From assembly GCA_964482135.1 (NCBI GenBank), contig CAYZWF010000008.1:1-64000 (forward strand): a stretch of 64,000 bases of DNA, written 5' to 3'. This DNA is from UBA11136 sp964482135. Its GTDB lineage: Bacteria; Pseudomonadota; Alphaproteobacteria; UBA11136. A model generated the notes under the pieces. It had not been told where the DNA came from. It ran no database searches and saw nothing but the letters and a program-made list of their open reading frames with translations. Positions 34,040 through 40,683 of this stretch are shown here, in pieces. The position numbers and the translations under genes were made by a program. Numbering within the stretch: the stretch's first letter is position 1; the number at the start of each line of letters is the position of its first letter.

Positions 34040-34816
34040 GTGAATCATAACGTGAACCGCCCCCTGATCGCCGTCGCCGCCCTTTCCCTGGCCGCCCTTA
34101 TCCTGTCCGCCGTGGCGTTGTTGCGCGGCGGCATGGATTCCGTACCGCCGGGCGAAACCGCCGCCACCGAGGAGACGATCCGCACCCTGCTGCGCGAGCA
34201 TCCGGAAATCGTCGGCGAGGCCCTGCAGGCGGTGATGGAGAAGCGCCGCCTCGCCGAGGAAGAACGCCAGCGGCTCAACATCAGGGTCAAGGCCAGGGAG
34301 CTTAATGAAGATCCCGGCTCGGTGGTGGGAGGAAACCCCGCGGGCGACATCTCCATGGTGGAGTTTTTCGATTACAACTGTCCCTATTGCAAAAGCTCCC
34401 ATGAAAGCGTCAGCACCATCGTGGCCGAGGACGGCAATATCCGCTTCGTCTATAAGGAATACCCCATCCTCGGCGACAGTTCGGTGATCGCCGCAAGCGC
34501 CGCCCTGGCGGCGCGCAAACAGGACAAGTACATCGCCTTTCACGACGCCCTGATGACCCATAAGAGCCGCCTCAACAAGGCCACGGTGATGGCGGTGGCC
34601 GAAGCGGCCGGACTCGACGTGGCGCGGTTGAAACGGGATATGACGGACCCCGAAATCGCCGCCATCCTGAGCCGCACCAGAACCCTGGCCGGAGCGCTGG
34701 AGATCACCGGCACCCCAGCCTATGTGATCGGCGACCGGCTGGTGCCCGGCGCCGTCGACGCCGCCAGCCTCAAGGCCCTTATCGCCGAGCTGCGCAAGGA
34801 CAAGGAAGACTCATAG
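34040..34816 (+). CDS. DsbA-family thiol:disulfide oxidoreductase
   Basis: A thioredoxin-fold periplasmic protein of 258 aa starting with GTG at 34040 (GGAG upstream). An N-terminal membrane anchor or signal (about residues 8-28) is followed by a helical stretch (about 42-90). The thioredoxin-fold domain has the active site CPYC (114-117) in FFDYNCPYCKSSHE and a cis-proline loop in GTPAYVIGD. This layout matches the DsbA/BdbD-like group with the longer N-terminal helix, close to ScsC/Com1-type proteins. Whether it acts as oxidase or isomerase is not clear. Confidence 0.9.
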   Translation: MNHNVNRPLIAVAALSLAALILSAVALLRGGMDSVPPGETAATEETIRTLLREHPEIVGEALQAVMEKRRLAEEERQRLNIRVKARELNEDPGSVVGGNPAGDISMVEFFDYNCPYCKSSHESVSTIVAEDGNIRFVYKEYPILGDSSVIAASAALAARKQDKYIAFHDALMTHKSRLNKATVMAVAEAAGLDVARLKRDMTDPEIAAILSRTRTLAGALEITGTPAYVIGDRLVPGAVDAASLKALIAELRKDKEDS

Positions 34817-34943
34817 GACGGATGGCCCGTTGCACCCGCGCGTCCCCGTGATATAACCCTTAGAAGAAAGTAGGTTTTTCGCAGAACCGTAAAACTGTTT
34901 TCGGGAGAACCGCGCCTCAGCGCAGGCGCCCATGACAGGTACC

Positions 34944-35396
34944 ATGTCCGCCACCATCCTGATCCTCAACGGCCCCAATCTCAATCTTCTTGGAAGCCGC
35001 GAACCCGACGTCTACGGCAGTGAAACCCTTGCCGAGATCGAGGCCTCCTGCCGCGACCACGCCAAGGGGCTGGGGCTGGAAATTGATTTCCGCCAATCCA
35101 ACGACGAAGGCGAGATGGTGAACATCATCCAGGAGGCGCAGGCGGGCTGCGCCGGGCTGATCATCAACGCCGGCGCCTTTACCCATACGTCGGTGGCCAT
35201 TCTCGACGTCCTTCTGGCCCTTGAACAGCCGGTGGTGGAAGTGCATCTGTCCAACCTTTTCCAGCGCGAAAGCTTTCGCCATCATTCATTTGTCAGCCAG
35301 GCCGCCCGAGGTATGATCTGCGGGTTTCGCGGCCAGGGCTATGTTCTGGCCCTGGATGCGCTGGCGCGGATTCTCAAGGATAAAAACGAGGCTTAA
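34944..35396 (+). CDS. aroQ: 3-dehydroquinate dehydratase, type II
   Basis: AroQ dehydrates 3-dehydroquinate in the shikimate pathway. At 150 aa it has the type II signatures ILNGPNLNLLGSREP, with the catalytic tyrosine in DVYG. It also has QSNDEGEMV, the INAGAFTHTSVAILD loop and EVHLSN. The start at 34944 gives the usual family length; an ATG at 34932 adds four residues. Its TAA stop abuts the accB ATG with no gap, a conserved aroQ-accB-accC order in proteobacteria. Confidence 0.96.
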   Translation: MSATILILNGPNLNLLGSREPDVYGSETLAEIEASCRDHAKGLGLEIDFRQSNDEGEMVNIIQEAQAGCAGLIINAGAFTHTSVAILDVLLALEQPVVEVHLSNLFQRESFRHHSFVSQAARGMICGFRGQGYVLALDALARILKDKNEA

Positions 35397-35855
35397 ATGG
35401 CGAAGTTCAAATTCGACGATGATCTTGTCCGTTCCCTCACCAAGCTGTTGGAGGAAACCGGGCTCACCGAGATCGAGTTCGAGGCCGAGGGACAACGCGT
35501 CCGTGTCGCACGCGGCGGCGGGGTCACCACCGAAGCGGCGGTCCAGCCCCAGGCGGCGGCGGCAAAACCGGAAGCCGCCACAGAAACAGGAGAGACGGGT
35601 GAAACCGATGCGGAACACCTCCCCGGCGCCGTCACCTCGCCCATGGTGGGCACCGCCTATACCGCACCGGAGCCGGGCGCGCCGCCCTTCGTTTCGGTGG
35701 GCGATACGGTGCGTGAAGGTCAGACCGTGCTCATCGTCGAAGCCATGAAGACCATGAATCCCATACCCGCCCCCCATGGCGGCAAGGTGATGCGGATTCT
35801 CGTGGAGAACGGGGATCCCGTGGAATTCGGCGAAGCCCTGATGGCCATTGAATAA
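35397..35855 (+). CDS. accB: Biotin carboxyl carrier protein of acetyl-CoA carboxylase
   Basis: A 152-aa BCCP carrying biotin for the first step of fatty acid synthesis. The biotinylated lysine is Lys118 in VEAMKTMNPI, about 35 residues from the C-terminus as usual. An Ala/Pro/Thr-rich linker (about residues 50-75) separates the N-terminal region from the biotinyl domain, which begins VTSPMVGTAYTAPEPG. It starts directly at the aroQ stop and is 38 bp upstream of accC. Confidence 0.96.
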   Translation: MAKFKFDDDLVRSLTKLLEETGLTEIEFEAEGQRVRVARGGGVTTEAAVQPQAAAAKPEAATETGETGETDAEHLPGAVTSPMVGTAYTAPEPGAPPFVSVGDTVREGQTVLIVEAMKTMNPIPAPHGGKVMRILVENGDPVEFGEALMAIE

Positions 35856-35893
35856 GACGCTCCCCGGGAATGGTCTGGAGAGAGTGATCGCGG

Positions 35894-37237
35894 ATGTTTG
35901 AAAAAATCCTTATCGCCAATCGTGGTGAAGTCGCCCTGCGTATTCACCGCGCCTGCCGGGAAATGGGCATCCGCACCGTGGCTGTTCATTCCGAGGCCGA
36001 CGCCGACGCCATGCATGTGCGTCTGGCCGATGAAAGCGTGTGTATTGGTCCCGCCGCGGCGCGGGGCAGCTATCTCAATATCCCGGCCATCCTGACGGCG
36101 GCCACCATCACCAATGCCGACGCCATTCATCCCGGCGTCGGGTTTCTTTCGGAAAACGCCCATTTCGCCCAAATAGTGGCCGAACACGACATCACCTTCA
36201 TCGGTCCGGCGCCCGAACACATGACCGTCATGGGCGACAAGATCGCCGCCAAGGCGGCCATGGCCAAGGCCGGGATTCCCGTGGTCCCCGGTTCCGACGG
36301 GCCGCTGGTGGAGGAAAACGAGGCTCTTAAAATGGCGGCGAAAATCGGTTATCCGGTGATCGTCAAGGCCTCGGCCGGGGGCGGCGGACGGGGCATGAAG
36401 GTGGCCCATGACGACGAAACCCTGCGCCAGGCGATTCCCATGGCGCGGGCCGAGGCCAAGGCCAATTTCGGCGACGACACGCTGTACCTGGAAAAATTCC
36501 TGGAAACGCCGCGCCATATCGAAATCCAGATTCTCGCCGACAACCACGGCAATGTGATTCACCTTGGGGAACGGGACTGTTCGCTGCAACGCCGCCACCA
36601 GAAGGTGATCGAGGAGGCTCCCTCGCCGGCTCTCAACGCCGCCACCAGAGACAAGATCGGCGCCCGCTGCGTCAAGGCCATGAAGAAGCTGGGCTATCGC
36701 AGCGTCGGCACCATCGAGTTCCTGTACGAAAACGGAAAATTCTATTTCATCGAGATGAATACCCGCCTTCAGGTGGAACATCCCATCACCGAGATGATCA
36801 GCGGCATCGACCTGGCACGCGAACAGATCCGTGTCGCCGCCGGGGCCAAGCTCGACGTGACGCAGAAGAACATCCAGCTGGCCGGTCATGCCATCGAATG
36901 CCGGATCAACGCCGAGAATCCCGAAACCTTTGCGCCCTCACCGGGCACCATCACCGACTATCACGCCCCGGGTGGGCTCGACGTGCGGGTGGATTCCGCC
37001 CTCTATTCCGGATACCGGGTGCCGCCCCATTACGACAGCCTCATCGCCAAGCTGATCGTACGCGGACGCAGCCGTAACGAATGCCTGATGCGGCTGCGGC
37101 GGGCTTTGGAAGAATTCGTCATCGGCGGCATCGAGACCACGATCCCGCTTCACCAAAGGCTGATCACGGAAAGTGATTTCATCAATGGTGATTATGACAT
37201 CCATTGGCTGGAGAACCTGCTCGATTCCGAGGCTTAA
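35894..37237 (+). CDS. accC: Biotin carboxylase subunit of acetyl-CoA carboxylase
   Basis: AccC carboxylates the biotin on AccB using ATP and bicarbonate. The 447-aa protein begins MFEKILIANRGEVALRI. It has the ATP-grasp glycine loop KASAGGGGRGMKV, the ERDCSLQRRHQKVIEEAPSP segment, EMNTRLQVEHPITE and a C-terminal carboxylase domain. Length and motifs are standard. It is the third gene of an aroQ-accB-accC-aat run. Confidence 0.98.
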   Translation: MFEKILIANRGEVALRIHRACREMGIRTVAVHSEADADAMHVRLADESVCIGPAAARGSYLNIPAILTAATITNADAIHPGVGFLSENAHFAQIVAEHDITFIGPAPEHMTVMGDKIAAKAAMAKAGIPVVPGSDGPLVEENEALKMAAKIGYPVIVKASAGGGGRGMKVAHDDETLRQAIPMARAEAKANFGDDTLYLEKFLETPRHIEIQILADNHGNVIHLGERDCSLQRRHQKVIEEAPSPALNAATRDKIGARCVKAMKKLGYRSVGTIEFLYENGKFYFIEMNTRLQVEHPITEMISGIDLAREQIRVAAGAKLDVTQKNIQLAGHAIECRINAENPETFAPSPGTITDYHAPGGLDVRVDSALYSGYRVPPHYDSLIAKLIVRGRSRNECLMRLRRALEEFVIGGIETTIPLHQRLITESDFINGDYDIHWLENLLDSEA

Positions 37238-37255
37238 GGCTGGGGGGCCGGTCCC

Positions 37256-37885
37256 ATGAAGACGCTGACTCCGGAGATTCTTCTGCGTGCCTATGCCGCC
37301 GGTATTTTTCCCATGTCGGAAGGCCGCGACGATCCGGAACTGTTCTGGGTCGACCCCGAAAACCGTGGAATCATCCCCCTGGACGGCTTTCACGTTCCCC
37401 GCCGCCTGCAACGCCGCCTGCGCAACAATCCTTTCGAGATCAGGTGTGACACCGCCTTTGCCCAGGTCATGGAAAGCTGCGCCGAGGAAGCGGAAGACCG
37501 CGAGAGCACCTGGATCAACCAGATCATTATCGACCTCTATACCACCCTGCACGGCATGGGGCGCGCCCACAGCGTGGAATGCTGGGAGGGGGAGGCCCTG
37601 GTGGGCGGGCTTTACGGCATCGCCCTGAACGGCGTCTTTTTCGGAGAGAGCATGTTTTCCCGCGCCACCGACGCCAGCAAGGTGGTGCTGGTGCATCTGG
37701 CGGCGCGCCTGCGCCAGGGCGGCTTCACCCTGCTCGACGTCCAGTTCGTCACCGAACACTTAAAACAGTTCGGGGCCATAGAAGTGCCGCGCCGCGAGTA
37801 TCATTTGCTTCTGAGCGAGGCGCTGGAGGTGAATGCCAAATTCCCGGTGCAACTGACGGCGGGCGTGGAATCGCTGTGGGAATGA
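37256..37885 (+). CDS. aat: Leucyl/phenylalanyl-tRNA--protein transferase
   Basis: Aat adds Leu or Phe from charged tRNA to N-terminal Lys or Arg of proteins, creating an N-degron for ClpAP. The 209-aa protein shows the family blocks LLRAYAAGIFPMSEGRDDPELFWVDPENRGIIPL, WINQIIIDLYTTLHGMGRAHSVE and VGGLYGIALNGVFFGESMFSRATDASK. These are followed by the LLDVQFVTEHLKQFGAIEVPR block. It lies 18 bp after accC and ends 33 bp from the convergent DUF2155 gene. Confidence 0.96.
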   Translation: MKTLTPEILLRAYAAGIFPMSEGRDDPELFWVDPENRGIIPLDGFHVPRRLQRRLRNNPFEIRCDTAFAQVMESCAEEAEDRESTWINQIIIDLYTTLHGMGRAHSVECWEGEALVGGLYGIALNGVFFGESMFSRATDASKVVLVHLAARLRQGGFTLLDVQFVTEHLKQFGAIEVPRREYHLLLSEALEVNAKFPVQLTAGVESLWE

Positions 37886-37918
37886 CTCTTTACGGAAGTG
37901 ATTCCGGGGGGGGAATGA

Positions 37919-38335
37919 CTACCGGGGCAGCCGCATTTTCGGGCCGATGCGCGACAGGCAGTCGATGACCCAGATATCATAAACCGGGTGTTCCAGCGCC
38001 GAGAGCGCGGGGCTGGAGGCGAACATCCAGCCCTGGAACAGGGTCTCCGGCGCCTCGCCGGGTTTGATATCGCGAATCTGGAGAAAGGCGGCGCTTTCGG
38101 GAGGCTCCTCCGGCGGCCGCTTGTGGCAGGTGCGGGCGACGATTTCCAGGGTGCCGAAGTGAACCGTCCTGTTGGTGGGCACGCGGAAGGTGGAAATACG
38201 CGCCGTCACCTTGTCGAGACCCTGCAGCAGGGCCACGTCGCCCACCATATCCGCCGCCAGGGACGGAGAAGAAACCCAGACGCCCGCCATCGCGAGCGCT
38301 GCCGCCAAGACGCGGCCACGCCGCTTAACGGCCAA
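37919..38335 (-). CDS. DUF2155 domain-containing periplasmic protein
   Basis: A small exported protein of about 138 aa. A TTG at 38335 gives a signal peptide (MAVKRRGRVLAAALAMAG..., cleavage near LAA); this start is inferred, as no ATG fits and the frame otherwise overlaps the upstream gene. The mature part matches DUF2155: a LLQGLDKVTARISTFRVP block, FGTLEIVARTCHKRPPEEPPE, and FQGWMFASSPALSALEHPVYDIWVIDC. This family is typical of alphaproteobacteria, often beside aat and accC as here. Its function is unknown. Confidence 0.85.
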   Translation of the reverse strand: MAVKRRGRVLAAALAMAGVWVSSPSLAADMVGDVALLQGLDKVTARISTFRVPTNRTVHFGTLEIVARTCHKRPPEEPPESAAFLQIRDIKPGEAPETLFQGWMFASSPALSALEHPVYDIWVIDCLSRIGPKMRLPR

Positions 38336-38360
38336 GCCGGCGACCGCAGCGCGGAATGGG

Positions 38361-38627
38361 TTATTTTTTGTGATAGGGGTTTTCCAGCCGTTCGACGAGT
38401 TCATTGATGACCTGTCTGAACTGGGCCTCGTCACAGCCCATGAGGACCGCATCCTCCAGCGCGTCCTGGCACATCTGGCGGATTTCCTCGAGATTCTGAT
38501 TGAGCACCTTGATTTTCTCGAGACAGGACACGGAATCGCCTTCGGGCGTACGCCAGACCTTCGCCCCCTGGGGATCGGTCCCCGGAATAACGCCACGCCC
38601 CGTCGTTTTCCTGTCCCCATCTGTCAT
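38361..38627 (-). CDS. Conserved hypothetical protein, 88 aa
   Basis: A small soluble protein with no recognised domain. After a polar N-terminus containing VWRTPEGDSVSCLEKIKVLNQNL comes a helical region (EEIRQMCQDALEDAVLMGCDEAQFRQVINELVERL) with two cysteines, ending NPYHKK. The helical pattern suggests a small bundle or dimer. Codon usage is like its neighbours. It lies 25 bp upstream of DUF2155 on the same strand and 100 bp after the second mlaD gene. I regard it as real but cannot assign a function. Confidence 0.75.
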   Translation of the reverse strand: MTDGDRKTTGRGVIPGTDPQGAKVWRTPEGDSVSCLEKIKVLNQNLEEIRQMCQDALEDAVLMGCDEAQFRQVINELVERLENPYHKK

Positions 38628-38727
38628 GGCCGCAATACCCGAAGGATTGGAAGATGATCACAGTGGGGCGGGAACATGGCCGTAATATGGCTGGAAACCG
38701 GCGTCGGCATGTCGGCCCCGGCCCGCT

Positions 38728-39189
38728 CTAGTCGTCCTTGTCGTCACCGCCCGAGGCGAGGAAAATGATGTCGCCCACCTGATCCTCCAGCGAGCGGAAA
38801 TCCTTGGTCTTGGTGATGGCGCCGCCAGCGGCGATATAGGTCTTCGCGCTGCCCGGTTCGAGACGCACGTATTTGCCGCCGAGAATGCCCTCGCTGCCGA
38901 TGGTGGCAACAGTGTCGGCGGGCAGTTTGATGCCGCCCTCGATGGACATGGTGACCACGGCGTCGAAGGTATCGGTGTCGAGTTTCTCGTCGGTGACGGC
39001 TCCCACCTTGATGCCGTTGAGGCGCACGTCGCTGCCCTCTTGCAGCCCCCCTATCTTGAAGAAGATGGCCGTGACCGTATAGCCCTCCGCCACCTTGACC
39101 TGGGCCGTATTGTAGACAAAGACGACGAAAAAACCCGCCACCAGAAGAACCACGGTGCCCATCACCGCCTCGACTATATTTCTGTGCAT
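38728..39189 (-). CDS. MlaD-family lipid-transport (MCE domain) protein
   Basis: A 153-aa inner-membrane-anchored MCE-domain protein of the Mla phospholipid trafficking system. One membrane segment (about residues 7-28) is followed by the MCE domain with VTAIFFKIGGLQEGSDVRLNGIKVG and GSEGILGGKYVRLEPG. A short C-terminal tail (ITKTKDFRSLEDQVGDIIF) resembles the pore-forming helix. It is 19 bp downstream of a second MlaD-like gene. No mlaE or mlaF is present nearby in this window. Confidence 0.92.
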   Translation of the reverse strand: MHRNIVEAVMGTVVLLVAGFFVVFVYNTAQVKVAEGYTVTAIFFKIGGLQEGSDVRLNGIKVGAVTDEKLDTDTFDAVVTMSIEGGIKLPADTVATIGSEGILGGKYVRLEPGSAKTYIAAGGAITKTKDFRSLEDQVGDIIFLASGGDDKDD

Positions 39190-39208
39190 CCCTGCTCCTT
39201 CGTCTTTG

Positions 39209-39730
39209 TCATGGGGCGCCCGGTGAATCCGACAGCAAGAAGGCGCCCTGTTCCGGTTGTTTCTTCTTTTCCCGTTTTTTGGCAACTTTTTCGCCCTGGG
39301 CGATGATCTGTTCCAGAAGATCGGCCACCACCAGGGAATCCTGGGTGACGCGAATGGCGCCGCCGGAAGGAATGAACTCTTCGGCGCCGCCGGGTTCGAG
39401 ATTGATGTATTTGGTGCCGAACAGGCCGTCGGTCTGAATCGCGGCCGAGGTGTCGGTGGGCAATCGCACATGATCGGCGATCTGGAGGGTGAGAACGGCG
39501 CGGTAATGCTCGCTGAGCTTCTCGCCCACCACGCTGCCCACCTCGATTCCGCCGAGGCGCACCTCGGCGCCCCCGGGAAGTCCGTCAATTTTGCCGAAAG
39601 CCGCGGTCACCCGATAACCGGACTCGGACTGGGTGTGAATGTCCTGAAGGCTGGAGACAAACCCCACGAACAGAGCGAACGCCACCACCACGCCCGCGCC
39701 CACCAGCCTTTCCTTGGTCTCTTCGGTCAT
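39209..39730 (-). CDS. MlaD-family lipid-transport protein, first copy
   Basis: A second MCE-domain protein of 173 aa (ATG at 39730, MTEETKERLVGAGVVVAFALFVGFV, one membrane segment). The MCE domain has VTAAFGKIDGLPGGAEVRLGGIEVG and QTDGLFGTKYINLEPGG. A C-terminal helix (TQDSLVVADLLEQIIAQGEKVAKKREKKKQ) is followed by a lysine-rich tail. The two MlaD copies are related but different. They may form a mixed hexamer or reflect a duplication. An in-frame extension to 39796 would run through a GC-rich tandem repeat and is rejected. Confidence 0.92.
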   Translation of the reverse strand: MTEETKERLVGAGVVVAFALFVGFVSSLQDIHTQSESGYRVTAAFGKIDGLPGGAEVRLGGIEVGSVVGEKLSEHYRAVLTLQIADHVRLPTDTSAAIQTDGLFGTKYINLEPGGAEEFIPSGGAIRVTQDSLVVADLLEQIIAQGEKVAKKREKKKQPEQGAFLLSDSPGAP

Positions 39731-39738
39731 GATGCCCC

Positions 39739-39788
39739 AGCGCCCCGGCGCGGAAAATATGACCCCAAAGCGCCCCGGCGCGGAAAAT
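39739..39788. repeat. Two-copy 30-bp-period tandem repeat upstream of mlaD
   Basis: The 20-bp sequence starting AGCGCCCCGG and ending GGAAAAT occurs at 39739-39758 and again at 39769-39788, an exact match. Each copy contains the self-complementary GCGCCCCGGCGC. It sits 9 bp upstream of the mlaD start at 39730 and just after the ndufA12 stop region, so it could be a paired operator or a leader hairpin pair. Confidence 0.85.
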
Positions 39789-39809
39789 GTACCCACAGCG
39801 GGAGGAGAG

Positions 39810-40178
39810 TCATTCCGGCCTCCACGGTTCGTAGTCGCCGGTGGCGGGTGCGCGCTTGCCGCCGCTCAGCACATGGCCGGGAGGATAATAGGCCTCGTGG
39901 GTTCCGGTGAGATTGGGCTGATGGGCTTTACGCCATTGCGGCCGGGGGCGCGGCATTTCCACCGGCGGGGTATCGCTGGTGTGGTGGAGCCATTCATGCC
40001 ATTCCGGCGGCACACGGCTGGCTTCTCTCTCGCCTTTATACATGACCCAGCGCTGTTCGCGGCCGTTATTGGCGCGGCGCCGGGCGCCGCCGCGACGGCG
40101 ATAATAGCGGTTCCCGGCCTCGTCACGGCCGACCCGCTCGCCGAAAATCCAGGTGTATAGAATGGTGCCGGTAATCAT
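39810..40178 (-). CDS. NADH:ubiquinone oxidoreductase subunit NDUFA12 family
   Basis: A supernumerary complex I subunit shared by mitochondria and alphaproteobacteria, 122 aa. It has the family pattern TWIFGERVGRDEAGNRYYRRR, RWVMYKGEREASRVPPEWHEWLHH, PRPQWRKAHQPNLTGTHEAYYPPGH and a C-terminal DYEPWRPE. It lies upstream of the mlaD pair on the same strand, 79 bp away. The start codon ATG at 40178 has no clear Shine-Dalgarno sequence; two tandem 15-bp repeats lie directly in front of it. Confidence 0.93.
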   Translation of the reverse strand: MITGTILYTWIFGERVGRDEAGNRYYRRRGGARRRANNGREQRWVMYKGEREASRVPPEWHEWLHHTSDTPPVEMPRPRPQWRKAHQPNLTGTHEAYYPPGHVLSGGKRAPATGDYEPWRPE

Positions 40179-40179
40179 A

Positions 40180-40209
40180 GAATCACGCTGAAAAGAATCA
40201 CGCTGAAAA
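40180..40209. repeat. Perfect 15-bp tandem duplication in front of ndufA12
   Basis: GAATCACGCTGAAAA occurs twice without a gap (40180-40194 and 40195-40209), ending 2 bp before the ndufA12 ATG on the other strand. The rest of 40210-40460 holds no gene that I can support, only an AT-rich patch at about 40430-40470. Confidence 0.9.
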
Positions 40210-40460
40210 ACCCGTTCTATCCCGTTCCATATGGTGCGGCGGGAGCCCAGAGAGGAGGCATTTGCACCGCGAATTTCCCGTCACGGAATATGACACCTGC
40301 CCGCGAGCGCGTCTAGGTCATGGACTCATAAATCTGATGAGCAATGGCCTAGCCCCGCCGCCACAGAGAAGATGTGGGCAAAGAGTGGGGGGAAGACGGG
40401 TGCGGCCATGGAGCCCGAATCGCTCATTTTCACCTCATATAGTTAATTTTTTCCTCCCAA

Positions 40461-40541
40461 ACACAAAATCTTGTTGCCTTGGCCCATCCCTTTGTGGATA
40501 GATGTTGTGGGGTAATTATATCCGTCCACTACATATTGAGG
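40461..40541. promoter_or_regulatory. Candidate NrdR boxes upstream of nrdJ
   Basis: CCACTACATATTGAGG (40526-40541) matches the NrdR consensus ACACTATATATAGTGT at 11 of 16 positions. A weaker box TGGATAGATGTTGTGG (40495-40510, 8 of 16) starts exactly 31 bp upstream, the usual NrdR pair spacing. A third candidate, ACACAAAATCTTGTTG (40461-40476, 10 of 16), lies further up. NrdR represses ribonucleotide reductase genes, and nrdJ begins 142 bp downstream. The matches are by eye and the second box is marginal. Confidence 0.45.
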
Positions 40542-40683
40542 CGGTGGTTTTTCCCACGGGGAGGGGGACGGACCCTTTTGTGTCTTTGACAAATTTTCGA
40601 TCTGGCACCGGGTTCTTCCCAAACGGTCACATTCAAGAGATGGCCGAGTAAGGAAACATTAAGAGTTTTGGAAGGAGGGGGGA

